Assembly: GCA_026419785.1 (NCBI GenBank)
Contig: JAODTK010005685.1
Coordinates: 90,423 to 154,422, forward strand
Direction of reading: 5' to 3'
Length of the DNA: 64,000 bases
DNA from: Sclerodactyla briareus
Lineage: Eukaryota; Echinodermata; Holothuroidea; Dendrochirotida; Sclerodactylidae
Position 1 is the stretch's first letter. Each line of letters opens with the position of its first letter. The position numbers and the translations under genes were made by a program. The notes beneath the pieces were generated by a model that worked only from the letters and a program-made list of their open reading frames with translations, was not told the DNA's origin and did no database searches. Below, piece by piece: positions 47,935-61,400 of the stretch.

Positions 47935-48775
47935 CTGTTTCTCCCAGTATGGTTATGAAAGTAAGGTTATGCTACACAATTGAAGGTGATAACCTTTATC
48001 TGAGTATTTCTAGTGCTTTCCCCATTTATTTGACTTGCTCACTGTACTGTGGTTGTGTTAGGAAAATGAGGTTATGGCACACAATTGCAAGTATATAATA
48101 GACCTATATCTTAGTATTTGCTTACCCATCAATGACATGCTCACTTTTACATTGTTTGTGTTATGAAGTGAGGTTATGCTACACTAGTTGAAGTATATAT
48201 AGACCATATCTGATACTTGCAGTTGCTCTTCTATACAGTGGACATGCTCACTTTACCGTGTTGTGTTATGAAGTGGGGTATGCTACACAATGCAAATTAT
48301 ATAATAGTACTATTCTGAGTACTGGTAGTGGCTACTCCCCACAGTGGAACATGCCTCACTTCCGTTTGTGTCTGACGTGAAGTTATGCTTAGTAAAATTG
48401 ATAGTTATCAAGACCTATATTGAGTATTTAGAGTGCTTACCCATTCAATGGGACAGCTCACTTACTGTGTGGTGTTATGAGTGAGGTTATGCTTCACAAT
48501 TAAAGGTGATAAAACCTTCATCTGAGTATTTCTAGTGCTCTCCCATATTGACATGCTCACTTCCCCCGTGTGGTTATGAAGTAAGTTATGTTAAAACATC
48601 ACATTGAAAGTAGTGGAACTAGTGCTCTGAGTATTATAGGCTTCCCAATTTAATGGACATGCTCACTTCACCGTGTTGTGTTATGAAGTGGGGTTATGCT
48701 ACACAATAGCAAGTATATATTAGACCTATAGCGGGTACTTGTAGTGCTCTCCGTAAGGGACATGCTCGCTCAGAG
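47935..48775 (+). repeat. ~104 bp satellite array, about eight units
   Basis: Each unit contains 'gttatgaagtgaggttatgctacacaatt', 'gaaagtatataatagacctatatctgagtattt', 'tagtgctttcccatt' and 'gacatgctcactt'. The 'ggttatgctacaca' landmark falls at about 47964, 48069, 48172, 48275, 48380, 48486, 48582 and 48692, giving a period near 104 bp. Units differ by single-base changes and small gaps. No coding frame is shared between units. Confidence 0.9.
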
Positions 48776-51560
48776 GTCCCTGATCATGGAAACTAGTAAG
48801 TGCTTTGGCGCACATTCCCAGAATGTTAAAGTGCTGAAGCTGTAGGGCCAGTGCTGTACTCGGAGCACCGCAGGCCCTCCAATTATAACATGGGGGGAAA
48901 TTCGGGCTATAGGGACAAAGTGCCTCGCCGATGGACACATGGAAAGAGATGATCAGGCTACTGCAGGCCCAAATGGGTATGAGCCTGAACTTTCAGACTT
49001 ACTGAGGTAATCCCGGTCCCCCACTCTCTGTATTTTGATGAACTATTTCAGTATAGCACACACACACTCTGCCTAAATCCAGGCATTGTTCTAGCCTGTG
49101 ATGAAACCGGATTTGCTGTGTTCCGCCTTGTACCAGCCTTCTATAGAACGAATTCGCGATCAGCAATTAGCCCATGCAAATGCCAATAGAAATGCCTGTA
49201 GGACTTGGTTTTGCTTGCTGGTGATCTGAATATTCATTAACTATTGGGCAGGCATTAGGGTTGGAACCTAAAAGTCAACGACGCTTGAATTGACGATCTC
49301 GTGAAATAAGGGGATGTTATGTCTACATTGCCAGCTTTCGAAATAGTGGTGTTGTAGTGCGTGCAAAATGCTCTCAATGAAGCAAGATGCTACACACTTT
49401 TGGAAGTGCATTACTCTATGTGGGGCCTATTGTTAATAAGGCTGCTCACAGTGCTTGCTGCTCTTGAGAGAGCCATGCATTCATCTTACCAAGAAAGAAA
49501 ATCTGTACCAAACATCTGTGGGATAGAACAGTCCCGCATGTACATAGTGTATGTGTGGCTAACGTAGCAAACCACTCATGGCATCCTCCTTTCCGCGGTC
49601 ACATGTGGGAACGGAATGTTGTCATATGTATGCAGGCATCACTCTACTGCCTAATATCTCACGGTCACCTGGATCTCTGTCCACTCCATACGTAGTATCA
49701 TGAATCATTCACACATGGTTGGGTTGTGGCAGTTTAGGCCTATTAGCCTATGGCTTCTGCCGAATCAGATTATGGTGTGTATAGGTGCTGAGGGGCGGGG
49801 GCGGGCCCCTGTGCTTGACAAATTCAGGGGGACCATAGGGATTGACCCCATTAGTTGATTTGGAAAACCATGTGATGTTGAGTGGTGGGGTGGTAAAGTT
49901 CTGTTGATCTCATTAAAGTCATTATAAATAGAGTTGCTCTGAGTCAGTTGTGCCTGCAAGTAAGAACCTGTTTAGGGTGGATATGATGAGGACATGATGT
50001 CAAGGTCAGCAAGGTACACTTGACAGTCTGATGTGTATGCACACTGCACAAACAACATATAACTTGGCAAGAGGTCCTCCCATACTGATTGTCACTAAGG
50101 AAATCGGAATATTAAAAATGGGTGGGCAGGAAAGAGTGGTGACAATTCAAGAATAGCCAGTATGATAATGCTATGGGGGAGATGCCCTCTTTTTTTCCTA
50201 TGGATTGCTATTGAATGCCATATGAGTTGCAAAGTATGTACATTGCCATGTGAAAAGGCTATTGTGTATGGGCCTTTTCTACAGGGAAAGTTATACAAGT
50301 TTATCACAAAAGAGCCACATCAGCCAATTTTTGTTAGGCCTTTTATTCTCTGCCCTGTCTTCATCCTCCTTCATTGCAGTTAACAGGCTTTGCCTTTGAC
50401 CATGCCAAAATGTAGATATGGGTTACCCCCCCCCCCCCCCCACCTCTTACCCCTCTTCCACCTCCACAGCCCTGCTTGGAACTCTTACATACTATTCTAC
50501 CCTCATCCTAATGGAAGTACAGTCATGAATACTGGATTTATTGTCACTATCTTAATAAGAATGCATAAAGACCAATTTTCTCATTCTGCAATAATTTTCA
50601 ACCAGTGTCTTTGTTCTCCACATGGTTACTGCTGCCTCAGTCTATACACCTCAAGAGGATCCTCTTCACCCAATGGAGTTGGAAAGTTAAAATTGGATAT
50701 CTAATTCATGGGCTACCAATAAATGTATAACTCCTAAATCCTGTATCTTCTCCAAGAGTACCAGTTAGGAGACTTGATGAGTGTCCTTGCTTGATGTGGG
50801 TCATCACATATTCAAAAATTGTCGGAACTTTATATGGTCTCAAGACTGGATTTGTTTACAATTCTAGCCATTTCAAACATCAGCAATGCATGGTGCTACT
50901 TTAATGGTGGATGTAGTTGAACATAATACAGAAGGAGAATCAATCACCAGAGGTTTTATGTGGCATACAAATGGTCCAGACCCCCTCAGCTGGTATCTTA
51001 TCAAATCCAAAGAACCGGAGAATCACTGAAAGTACCTTACCCCCTCAGACCCAGCACTCCATGATAGATATAATATCAGATAGATTCGGGGTCTCGTGAG
51101 GTTTGACATGATGTGTTTTGTTGGGGGCAGTGCCTAAAGGTTTCATGCCTTCTCTTACGAAAGAAAGCTGGGTCAAAGTTGTTGGGAGAGCGTTGTTTTA
51201 TCTAGATCTAGATTGATACTATATTGCGGAGGGGATGGGAAATTGGACTGACTACCCTTCTTGGGGGAAGGGATGTGAGGGAATCATAGGAGGCCATTTT
51301 GAGGAGGGGAAGAGGGCCCCAGTATCTATTAAATCACATTCATACACAATGCCTTCTAGGGAAACGGTTGGTATAATAGCCCTCAAATATTTTTAACAAA
51401 TCGCCACTTGTGAAGGAAAGGGTTATGCCTCCCCCTACATTTAGAAGTTTACTTCCCAAAGAGGGCCAGTATTCAAAATAGTGCATGATGTTCGACACAT
51501 CTTTCAAGCCTTCCATGTACTACCGTATTCTCAATGTTTTTCTATTTTCTGGACGCTGAA
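48776..51560. other. Non-coding stretch, no gene recognised
   Basis: Unique-looking sequence. A 16-base C run lies at 50426-50441. Frames of up to 104 codons have no recognisable domain. Confidence 0.5.
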
Positions 51561-53890
51561 GAGTGAGGGGACGAATGCCTATAAGCCAGTTTGTGGTTGT
51601 AAGTTCGCATGTAAGCACTGAACAGTTTGGGGGAATAGACAAGATTCCTCCATGGCAATATTGTTACGGCGTATTTTTAAACTGTCACCACAATTTGAAA
51701 ACGCAACCAATTCATGTCCCCCCATGGTTTTGGATGTTATTGTTGATAAGTATGGGGGGGAATCTGTAAGGCTGCACGGTTAGTTCCTGAGCAAAACCGG
51801 TCGGTTTCCGATTTGCTAACCAAGTTAAACCGTTTTTTTTTTCGGTTTTGACTGGTGCCGTTCAACAAGAGGTATTTGCGCCAAGGGGGAAAGGACTGCT
51901 CCGTGAACCCCAAACACGATCCCACCCTAGAGCGAGTGTGTTAACCTCAGGCGCAATAGACACGCTGTCTCGAGTCAAAGATAGGAATCCCTAGCATATT
52001 TTTTTTGTAGTCTGAATTTGTAATTCGAATAAAAACACATAAGAAAAACAAGGCAGCGTGATCTTGATATTATGGGGTTCTGTGCATTTCATCTAATTAA
52101 TGCCATTAGTGATAAAATCGATTGATATCCCCTCCATATTCATTTATGTCTAGTACAATATTTCAGCTGTTATGTAAATACAGGCCAATCTTTTTCATCA
52201 ATCAGACTGTTCCATTATAATATGGGGGGGAATGAACAAATAATTGCAAATAATCCTGCACGGAGCATCATACCACGTGTCTCTCTCTATTAAAAAATGC
52301 AACGTGCAGAAAAACTACTGCACATTCTTCCACACGTACCTATGTAGTATACTCCTTGTGGCGCCGCACATGCACAGTACAACCGCCCGTGTTAATTGTG
52401 CAATTCCGGTGAGCTCACAAGTCCAAAGCCCCAAGCGTAACTGTGATTATAAGGAAACTGAAGCACGGCACAGTCTAAAATCAGCACTAAAATCACCAGA
52501 TCTGCGCTAAACCTTTTATGTATAAATATTTTCTTTCACCAATGCCCAATTATTCACATTAATTCATTCAGAGAAATTGGGATGCCCACACAAGAATACA
52601 TTGCAGGTATCCGGATCGACGTGGATAGAGATCACTAATAATTCCAGTCTTTAATCACAGAGTCAGTTAGACACTCCCATAGATGTTAATTGTGTGCGAT
52701 AAAGAGGTTTGCTGTCGGCGGCCTGTAACAAATCCAATTAGGAGTGCCGACTGTAGTGGTAACAGACAACTAAACATTATCAGTGGGAATTGCATTGTCA
52801 GAATGCTAGTGAACATACTTAGGTGTGACCACGTGTTCCAAACAGGCTATGTCTTGAAACTAGTGCAACAGCATTGGGCGAGTAAGCAACATATAGCTTT
52901 GCATGCAGTTTTATTATTACGTTACCACGAAGCTGCGATGTCCGTGGCGGCAGGTATATTTGGCAAATAATGAAAGAGTTACCAAAGCTCGACAACACAC
53001 GTGGGGCAGTTTTATAATTTTCAACAGGTTGCGCATTGAGCTGCGATGTACGCGGCGGCGGCTTGAATAGGCGAAAAATACATAATTTGATTTTATACGG
53101 TTTGTTTCAGGTTAGCCCGAGTAAATTAATTCTGAAAGCTGATGATTGACACATGAGAAGCTGTCAACTTTAGAACACAGTGCTACAACGTCAGACACTC
53201 TTGTGAGTTGTCACCTTGTCATAAATGGAACAGTCCAAACTGAATGGGGCGTGGCTAACTTGCAACACAAGGAAAGGACATTCTATTCATTACCTGTCTA
53301 GAAAGGGGAACGAGTAAGTTAGCAACATAATTGAGGATATGGTGTACTTTATAGACGATGGTAATGTAAAAGAAAGGACACAGAGACACAGCATAATGAC
53401 AATTGATAATTTTTATTAGATCACATGATTTTAGGGATTTTGCCAAGGAAAGTACACATACTCCAGTTCTCCAGGGACCATGTCATTGAGTTACTGTGCG
53501 GGTCAATGACGTGTGCATAAGTAATGAATGTTTCAAAGACCCTCCGGCCTCTGACGCTCTAGCGAGATGGGATTGCGTTGCTAGAAGTTTTTTCAAAACT
53601 CGGTTTTTAGCCGTTGGCATTGGGCGACTCGGTTGTCGGTGTTTACGGTTTATCGGTTTTCTGCAAATTTCAAAACCGAAACAGATCCAATCCGGAGTTC
53701 TCGGTTTTTTTTTAACCAAGTAACCGGGCAGCCTTAGATCTGTAAAGTTTTGTGTTGGCAGGATTGTAATTTTTGGCAGGGGAAGTTTCGAAAGATCATT
53801 ATGCACACTGTAAGTTCAACGTCAAACTGCCATTGTTCCTCATGACCTTGGACACAACATCATTATCATCTCATTAAACTGTTACTCTGA
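51561..53890 (-). repeat. Dispersed repeat family R, copy 2, split by hAT copy B
   Basis: The left flank (51561-51766) and right flank (53737-53890), read on the minus strand and joined, are colinear with 58100-58445. One flank shows 'acaacatcat', 'ggtcatgaggaacaatggcagtttga', 'gcataatgatctttcgaaact' and 'ccaaaaattaca'. The other shows 'catacttatcaacaataacatcc', 'aattggttgcgttttcaaat', 'ccccaaactgttcagtg' and 'aagccagtttgtggttgt' (given as the plus-strand image). The transposon interrupts it at the 'tacaga..ttc..ccc' position. Confidence 0.75.
51767..53736 (-). mobile_element. Non-autonomous hAT-like transposon, copy B
   Basis: The 1970 bp element is the inverted counterpart of 43286-45240. 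The left edge TAAGGCTGCACGGTTAGTTCC is the complement of copy A's right edge, and the right edge ('aaccaagtaaccgggcagcc', then TTA) corresponds to copy A's left edge. The body aligns throughout with single-base gaps, for example the 'gccacgccccattc' block near 43787 and its complement near 53250. The flanks 'gaatctg' and 'gatctg' look like an imperfect target duplication. No transposase frame was seen. The short frame of 95 codons inside (52683-52970) is not kept in copy A. Confidence 0.82.
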
Positions 53891-56399
53891 ACTGGCCTTA
53901 TTGTTCCAGCCCCTGAATCTGGGCACAGTGCTTTTATACTCAGTAATGGCATACACCCTCCTGTACTAATCTCAGGGAGTCACATCTACTGTTCTCTGAA
54001 TCAGTATATCTGTCCTGGACCACAGATTCAGGTCAACCTCCTGATGATGGTGGGATTAAATTGGGCCAGGGGGATAGTGGCTGATTATGGATTATGATGT
54101 AGGTCTTATTCTAGCCACCTCAGTTTTACTGCATGGCCTCTGTCACCTGACAATAAATCTGTGTTGCATATCCAGAAAATAAATATGGATTAGAGAGAAG
54201 GGGCAGCTTTGGGAACATTTTGCTTGGAAATAGTAGTATATACATCAGTTACAATGGTCACTCAAGTAGGAAGAGGAGCTAGATGAGACCGACATGGACA
54301 GGGGTGGAGGAGGGGGTAGGGTGATGGACACTTGGTAGATCATTTCTATCAGGTCCATTTGAATCACAATTTAAATCTTGACCTTAGTTTAAAAATCATG
54401 GTTTGAATTGGATTTATTTGTTATCACTAATGATCCACCATGATTTTCCCTTGCCTTGTCAATTTCAAACCATTGAAAATGCATGAGTACCAGGATAAGT
54501 AACATTGCTCCTAATAACTAACTAGATAATGGCAGAAAAAATTTTTTGGGGATGGCAAAGAGGTTTGCCTATAACGATCAAAAAGTTAAAAAAAAAACAG
54601 TGTCAATAGACAACATTATTATTTAAAAATTAACAAGGACGGCAGACATGATAAGTTGTGTTTTTGTGAGGGCCTAATTTCAAGGAGTTACTGTCCAACT
54701 CACCATATTGCTCTGAAATAATTCATCAGGAGAAAATCCACTCCTATTTGTTTGACAGTCATATTTCGCCTTTCAAAATTGAGAGCCTAGACTCCATAAT
54801 CTATTACTTGTTCTTTTATTGTATTCATTCCTGTAATCAAAAGTTTTGTGCATCCCAAATTCCAATACCACAGTTGTTCCTACTCCTGTAACTTTAATAC
54901 TTGCACTGAAAAATAAAAGAAGTCCTCAGATCTTCCTATTTGGGGATGAAGGCTATTAAATCTGCATTAAGATCAAAGGGGATGTGTGGAATACTTACCA
55001 TGATCCCATAATAGTAATTAAAATCTCAGGATTACCCTACCTGCCCTCCCAGGGTAATAATCCTGTTCCATTTTGCCTTCTACTCGCCTGTAATTTCAAC
55101 CCCTAAATACACCCCCCCGTTGATCCCATTGGTTAGAAGAAGTGGATGGCCGGAAGTCCCTTCCCCCCTGGTGCTATTAATCAACCCCCTGAAACAGTGT
55201 TGACTGGTTCCACTGGGGGATGTTAGTTGAATACACAAATACCTCATTAAAATTACTTTATGGTAGGGGTATGTGGTTGGAGTGTGGGCAGGGCTTATTG
55301 TCATTTAATGGCCCTCCTGTAATAACAATTGACAACAAAAAGAGGGAGGATAAATGCAAGGGAGAGTATGTGCTTGGTTAGAACTCCCAAAAAAAGGGTT
55401 TGCAAAAGGGTGCTGTCTGTTCTAGAGGTCCTATACCCTCGAGAATATCTTAGACACCTACTGAAGTGGATGAAAATGTCCTAAATACCCCTCACTGGCA
55501 ATAAAACTGGAGTAAACAGAGAAGTGTGGCGCCCTGTGTTTTTATGAGGTAATGTTCCACCAGATCAGTATTCCTGCGCAGATTAAAAAAACAGCATTAA
55601 ATTATTTTATGGTAATTTGGGTGGTTTATCATGGTACTGCCAGAAGTGACAGAGAACGCAATTAGGTGTTTACCAAGTGTGAAAGGTCACAAGTGATCCT
55701 GATAATTGAGTAGCAGTTAAGTGCTGATAGGTTTAGTGGTCATAATACAAAGGTATAAAATAGGCCTACTCTGTCACCTATTAACTGCAATCATTGGATC
55801 ACTTCCGATCTGTTTGTTTGAACAACCTTTCTCATATGATTGAAATATGTAGAAAATGAACATCAGGCCTATTTTTGTGACTAGTGTTTTTCAAGTATAT
55901 GGCAACTTCTAGCAGCTGTTTTTGGTGGTTGTAAATTAAAATAAATTATTATTTGAATCTGATCAATAAATTCAATCTATTAAATAGAACATAATTTCAA
56001 TAAATGTTCTTAGTTGGAAAGTTACTGTGTGTTTTTCAAGCTCATGAATGTGTCTTACCCAGTCTCTCTCGAAGAAATTGAGAACAGGTAAAAAAGTCTT
56101 GGAGGCCTTGCAGATGTGTACTTTGCTTTGAACCTCAAAAAAGATTCAAGGAGTAGTAATTTCTTAAGAAATAGACTAAAAGTGTATAAAAATATCCTCT
56201 CTAAAATATTCCGCTGCTTAGATGGAATGTGACTTAATCCTTCAAATTATATGAATGCTGATTACATCCATCAAAACTTTATGAATTTATATTCAATTGT
56301 TGCGAGGGTGCAATGATTAGCAAAGAATTTGCAAAAATGTAACATAGATAGCCATTGAGTTTTCCTGATCGAAGATCAAGTTTGTTGCTCTGTTAGATT
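53891..56399. other. Non-coding stretch, no gene recognised
   Basis: AT-rich unique-looking sequence with few open frames. One frame of 74 codons (minus strand, 55080-55304) has no family resemblance. Confidence 0.5.
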
Positions 56400-57185
56400 G
56401 TTACCACTTTCATAGCTTCAAGTTAATACTGCCCTCTATTCAAGACTCCCTGAAAGCCATCTGCACCAGCTGGGGGGGAATTTATTTATTCCATGGCAAT
56501 CATTCTTTCTTCAACAAGTTGTACAGCAACAGCATCAAGGCGTTGTCATTACATCTCGCAACACCGTAAGCGTTCAGGAGTATTATGGTATTGGGGCTGC
56601 GTCTGCCACCATGGTCTCTGCCCCACTGCCCCTGGAAACTTCAGGCATTAGCGCAATAACTCTTTAACGGCTTTTTACGAGTGATCTTAAATTTGGCACA
56701 CACATTGGCCCTCGGATGAGTTCTAAAGTGGGCTTCATGCCCTGACTGCTGCCCTCTGTTTTGCAAGTTTTAAGCAAAAATACAGTTATTCCAATTTACA
56801 CAACTGGTGGGTGAGATTAACAGCTGGTTCTGGGAAAACATGTCAGTGATTTGATTTGAAAGTTACTGGAGGTAAAATTTGTGAGTGTTTTTTTTGTGAT
56901 TTTTCCAACTTTCTCAGATTTCAACGGAACTTGGTGAAGTATGGGACTGTTGTTTTGATGTCCTAAACAACATGAAGGTCATTTCAAGGTCCAAGGAGGT
57001 AACATTGCATATTTTTGCGATTTTCCCAACTGTAATTTGGACTACAGTTGTCCTGAACAACATTTCAAAGTACGGAGGTCAAAATGCGACATGAATAGTG
57101 CTTCCTCTAATCGAGGTCCAGAAAGATAATTTCTGCGGGAATATATACACATTGGCAGTCACCTGCCTGCACATGTCTAGTTCAT
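56400..57185 (+). repeat. Dispersed repeat family F, copy 3
   Basis: Aligns with 22119-23050 on the same strand. Shared blocks are 'gttgtacagc', 'ctgccacc...gtc', 'ggaaacttcagg', 'taactctttaacg' against 'tatttaacgtttt', 'acttggtg', 'cctaaacaacatgaaggtcatt', 'gaggtccagaaagataatttctgcggga' and 'gcacatgtctagttc'. This copy has an additional duplicated 'cctgaacaacat' segment near 57053. Confidence 0.62.
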
Positions 57186-58099
57186 GTTTGTCATATATTA
57201 GTATACCACAGAGCATTCTGTGGTGTCTTGGTAGAATGATCATGCAGCATTTTCTTAGTTTCCAATGGAATCTCAATTTCTAAGTTATAGTCCACCTGGG
57301 TGCTAAACAGCCCTGTGCCATCCTTTTTGTTAGAGAGATTAGAGATTGTTTTATAATTCATCAGATTATATGTTTGAACCTCTCGCCACCCCCTCCTCCA
57401 CCCCCCCCCCCCCCCCCCCCCCATAGCGTATTTGACGTTCGTTTTCTATGGGCTGGAGAAAAATAACTGGCATTGACAAAAGTGAAAGTATCTAACTATT
57501 TATTTTCAGTTATTGTGATTCTTAGTATAGAAAAGTATATGAAATGATGCAATCTTGAACAAAAAACAAACTTCAAATCGTCAGAATCATTTGATTCTGT
57601 TCATAATGTTGAGCCATCACTGCCCAAACCTGGAAGCTGTTGGCCTTCAAGTGTAATATCACACTGGCAGATACGGGGCTTCAGGTGGAGGGGTGACAGT
57701 AGGCCTGTTGATTGGGCAGATCGAAGTTCACTTTTGACCAATGGCATTCACAGCACTGGCCTCTCTTCATTTCACTCAGTACCGCTTTAGGGCCATTTTT
57801 TGGAATGAGTGGCGTGGTGCCAGCTCCAAGTAGTAGAAAAGATGCCCGATCCCTGTAGTAGTAGGTTGGGTTACTGCAAATGTTAGTGGTCCAACAGGGT
57901 GCATCGGTTTGAAAATTGCCATAATTGTGGGCTTCGGACAATTTTTTACATATCTGGGATTAATACTTTAGAGTGTACTGCCTGTCTATTCTGTCACCTC
58001 GGCCAATGGGATTCAAATGATATATCAGGTTACAATTAAGTATCCAGGAACAATTGTTGGCAGAAAGATAACAATATGATTACTCGGGGAGGTGGAAAA
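57186..58099. other. Non-coding stretch with a poly-C tract
   Basis: A 20-base C run lies at 57403-57422 after a CCCCTCCTCCA-type tract. No coding exon is recognised. Confidence 0.5.
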
Positions 58100-58445
58100 T
58101 AAAACCAGGTCCGGAGTTACAGTTAATGAGATGATGTTGATATGCTGTCAAAGTCATGAAGGAACAATAGCAGTTTGAAGTTTAACGTACAGTGTGCAGA
58201 ACGATCTTTCGAAACTCCCCGGCCAAAAATTACAGAATTCTCCCATACTTATCAACAATAAGCATCCGAAAACATGGGAGAATTGGTTACGTTTTCACAT
58301 AGTGGTGGCAGTTTCAAAAATAAAGCAGTAATGTAGTGCTATAGAAGAAAGGGAAAACAACCCAATGGAATCTTGCTATTCCCCCAAACTGTTCAGTGAT
58401 GAGCAGGAGCACTTACAACTACGACTGGCTTATAAATTAAAAGGG
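58100..58445 (+). repeat. Dispersed repeat family R, copy 3 (uninterrupted)
   Basis: A full-length uninterrupted copy that shows the order seen on both sides of hAT copy B. The key segment near 58233-58255 reads 'aaaattacagaattctccc' and 'catacttatcaacaataa' without any insertion. It ends at 'gactggcttataaatt', followed by a poly-G tract (58443 on). Confidence 0.75.
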
Positions 58446-61400
58446 GGGGGGGGGCGGGGGAGGGGGAATATTGGTCATCAGCAAAAGTGACAAACCCCCA
58501 CTCTGCCTTCCCCGAGTGAAGATCTGGGGGGAACATGCTAAGAAGGACTTTCCTCCTCTGACCTGTTACCATTCCAAAAATGATCCAATAAAAATCATGC
58601 TTCCACAGAAAATAACAAACACTCCTTATGGAAAGCTTTAATGTGGTCAAGTAGCCTGCTTGGACATTCATATCCATAGCCAGAAGTAATTCCAATCAGC
58701 AGTTCATGGGTGCGATGGTAAGGTGGTGAGTAGCTAGTCTACTCCTAGGTAAGTATAATAAAACATTCCTCAGTCAGCCTACTGATCAAACAAATATTAA
58801 CCCCTTCCGCCCACCCTCTAGCCACCCATGCCAGCAATTAACAACTAAACTTCATGCCCCCATGCACCCAAGTGGGTCGGCTGGTGACTGGAGTGTGCCC
58901 TTATCATAATATTTTTGGATCCAGGGTGATTGATATGCTCTGGGTCATATGTTGTTTTCTGGAAGGGCAGGGCACCACAGGCTAGACTGCCTGGCAGCAG
59001 AGATTTATACCCTATGGAGATTGTGGGCAAACCCTGTAGGATTTGGACAGTGCTTTTGAATTCAAGGTTAGGGTTGAAAATTGGAGCCAATACTTGGGAA
59101 TGATGATGCTTTTTTCAGGGAAAGAGAATGCTCTTTACCCTATATAGTGGTGATAAAAAGTTAACAATATTGTCCAAGAAATTTATCCCTTGACCCAAAG
59201 TTACATGGCTTGAAGAAATGAATTGACACAATTTGACTGGCTTTTGCCTACAACCATCCCAAGGAAAAAAATCATGTGGCATGACACCATAACTTCCAAA
59301 GATGAGGGAATGGCTTTCTTTTAGAGATGACTGGTATAGTAGGGTACAGTAGGCAATTAAAGTGCCACTCTGCTGCTGAGGACAAAGGAATTTTGCAACT
59401 GTTTTCTTCCCCTATGCACGACGTAGCAGATTTCTTAACTGTAGTGATTGTGAGATTCAATGGCCCGTGCTAGCACTCAAGTGAAACATAGGGCCTCTTC
59501 ATGTTTCAGGGCTGTATGCTCATACCGCTAGGAGCCATGGTATAGGCAGAGTAGCTTAGCATACGAAGTGGAAGCTTTTTTGGCAGTTGCGTTCCACTAG
59601 GGGGATGTGGGAAGACATGCCCATATAAACACCCATTTTCACACAGTAACCTTCCAGGCAAGGGGGTTTGTGTCCTATATTTTACAGACCATGTTTATGG
59701 TGGAGTAGAAATAATACAGATTGAATATAAAGGTGGTGGTGACGAGCATTATTCCTTTAATGCTAAAAATTTACACACCCCGACAAGGCTTAATTGACCC
59801 CACCAAATTTAATAGTATTTCCAACCTTCGGGAATAGCGGAAATTCCTAGATTTAAAGTAACAATGCTGTCGCGCCTGGCATATCATTCTAATATAGCCG
59901 AGTTCCTTGTCCAGTTCTAGATCAGCGTATCATCCTCATCTCTCCTACGACTATACACTAGTGGCAGATATAGACAGGAATACACAAACCGTAGGAATAT
60001 CTTCAAAATGTCCCTGAAAGAGATATTCTTACAATTCTGTTGGGGATGATCGTGTCTGAAAATGTCTACCACGCTTTGCCTTTGTGTAAGCTACAATGAG
60101 CGTCACGAAAAAACAACTTTCCGTAATTGTGTTGGAATGTTATCAAAAAGATATCATATGCGTCATTTAAATGCCAAAAATGACTTCAAAAGTCAGTAAA
60201 AAGGGATTTTTTAACTGTACAGAGGGTCCCTGAGTCACAAGGGACCTTTTGCTAAATTGGCATGGATTTCGATCACAAGCCGTGTCAAAACGTTGAACAT
60301 AGCAAGTCCCAACATCAGCACTGAGCACGTCTAAAGTAGATACAGAGAATCGCACAGAACGCGTTTGTTAGCGAGTATTAATTGTGCGGTGTTCTGGCCA
60401 TTGCATTATTTATAAATTACTGGGCCGATAGAGCAGTACACACCATCAAATCGAATTGTATTTTGGTGGCATGACATCAATGTAAATACAGAAACAGTCA
60501 ATGGAATTTGAAGACAATTCAGTTCTTGACCATTGTACTTTTAAGTGGTGTGCTCTTCATGACACAAATACGCTCCAGTGCCAGGCATTTCCTGATGCAG
60601 TTATCAGGTATACCTTAGCCTTTTATACTTAGTAGCGCTTGATTGCGTGGGATGATATGAGAGTAAACATTGCCCTCAGCAATGTGTATTTTCACAAAAA
60701 TGATGAAACTGAAACATAGAAACACAGAAAATCAGGTTTGGACATAGTGGGAGGGTGAGGCTCGTCAGAGGGAACACCTGGCCCCCGTAGGCGAAAACTC
60801 AGGCCCCCTGCCTGAGAAATCCTGGCGCCCCACTGGTTTAGGAGCTCGCCAAACAAGCCACCTCTATTATGTGCCAGTCACTTGGACATGCATCTTTTTG
60901 ACCCCCCCCCCTTGATCCACGGGAGTAGGTTGGATCATGGGGTTCAGGGATCATCCTTTCAGCCGGAGACGTAAAAGACGGTAGCAGGGAGCAGGTTGGC
61001 GGGTGATTATACCCCTGCCTTGCTATTGACTCTCTGAGCACTAGTCAAGAAGAGGAGCTGAGTTGTTGCCAGTGATCGGGCCACATACAGCAAGTGTTCT
61101 CAATGAGGCTTACATGACTCCTGAACCTGACAAGTAAAATTCAATTTGATTTTCAATGCGCATATATCAGGGGGGGATCAGTGAGCGAGGGCCACCTCAG
61201 AAAACTTTTTCCCTAACCTCATGAGGTGAGGCAACCAATCCCGTTTCATTAAGACAACCAGCGCACTAAGTGAGGTGGTCAGGATTAATTTAAATGGTGA
61301 AATTTGTCAGGCCAATAGCTGCATTGGATTGTTACTTGTAGTAGACGTAGAAGCTATGTATGTGATAACATATCATATCTGATGTAAAAAAGTCTAGCCT

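Noticed and set aside
52683..52970. Transposase fragment in hAT copy B
   Set aside because: The frame has no hAT or BED motif and is not conserved in copy A.
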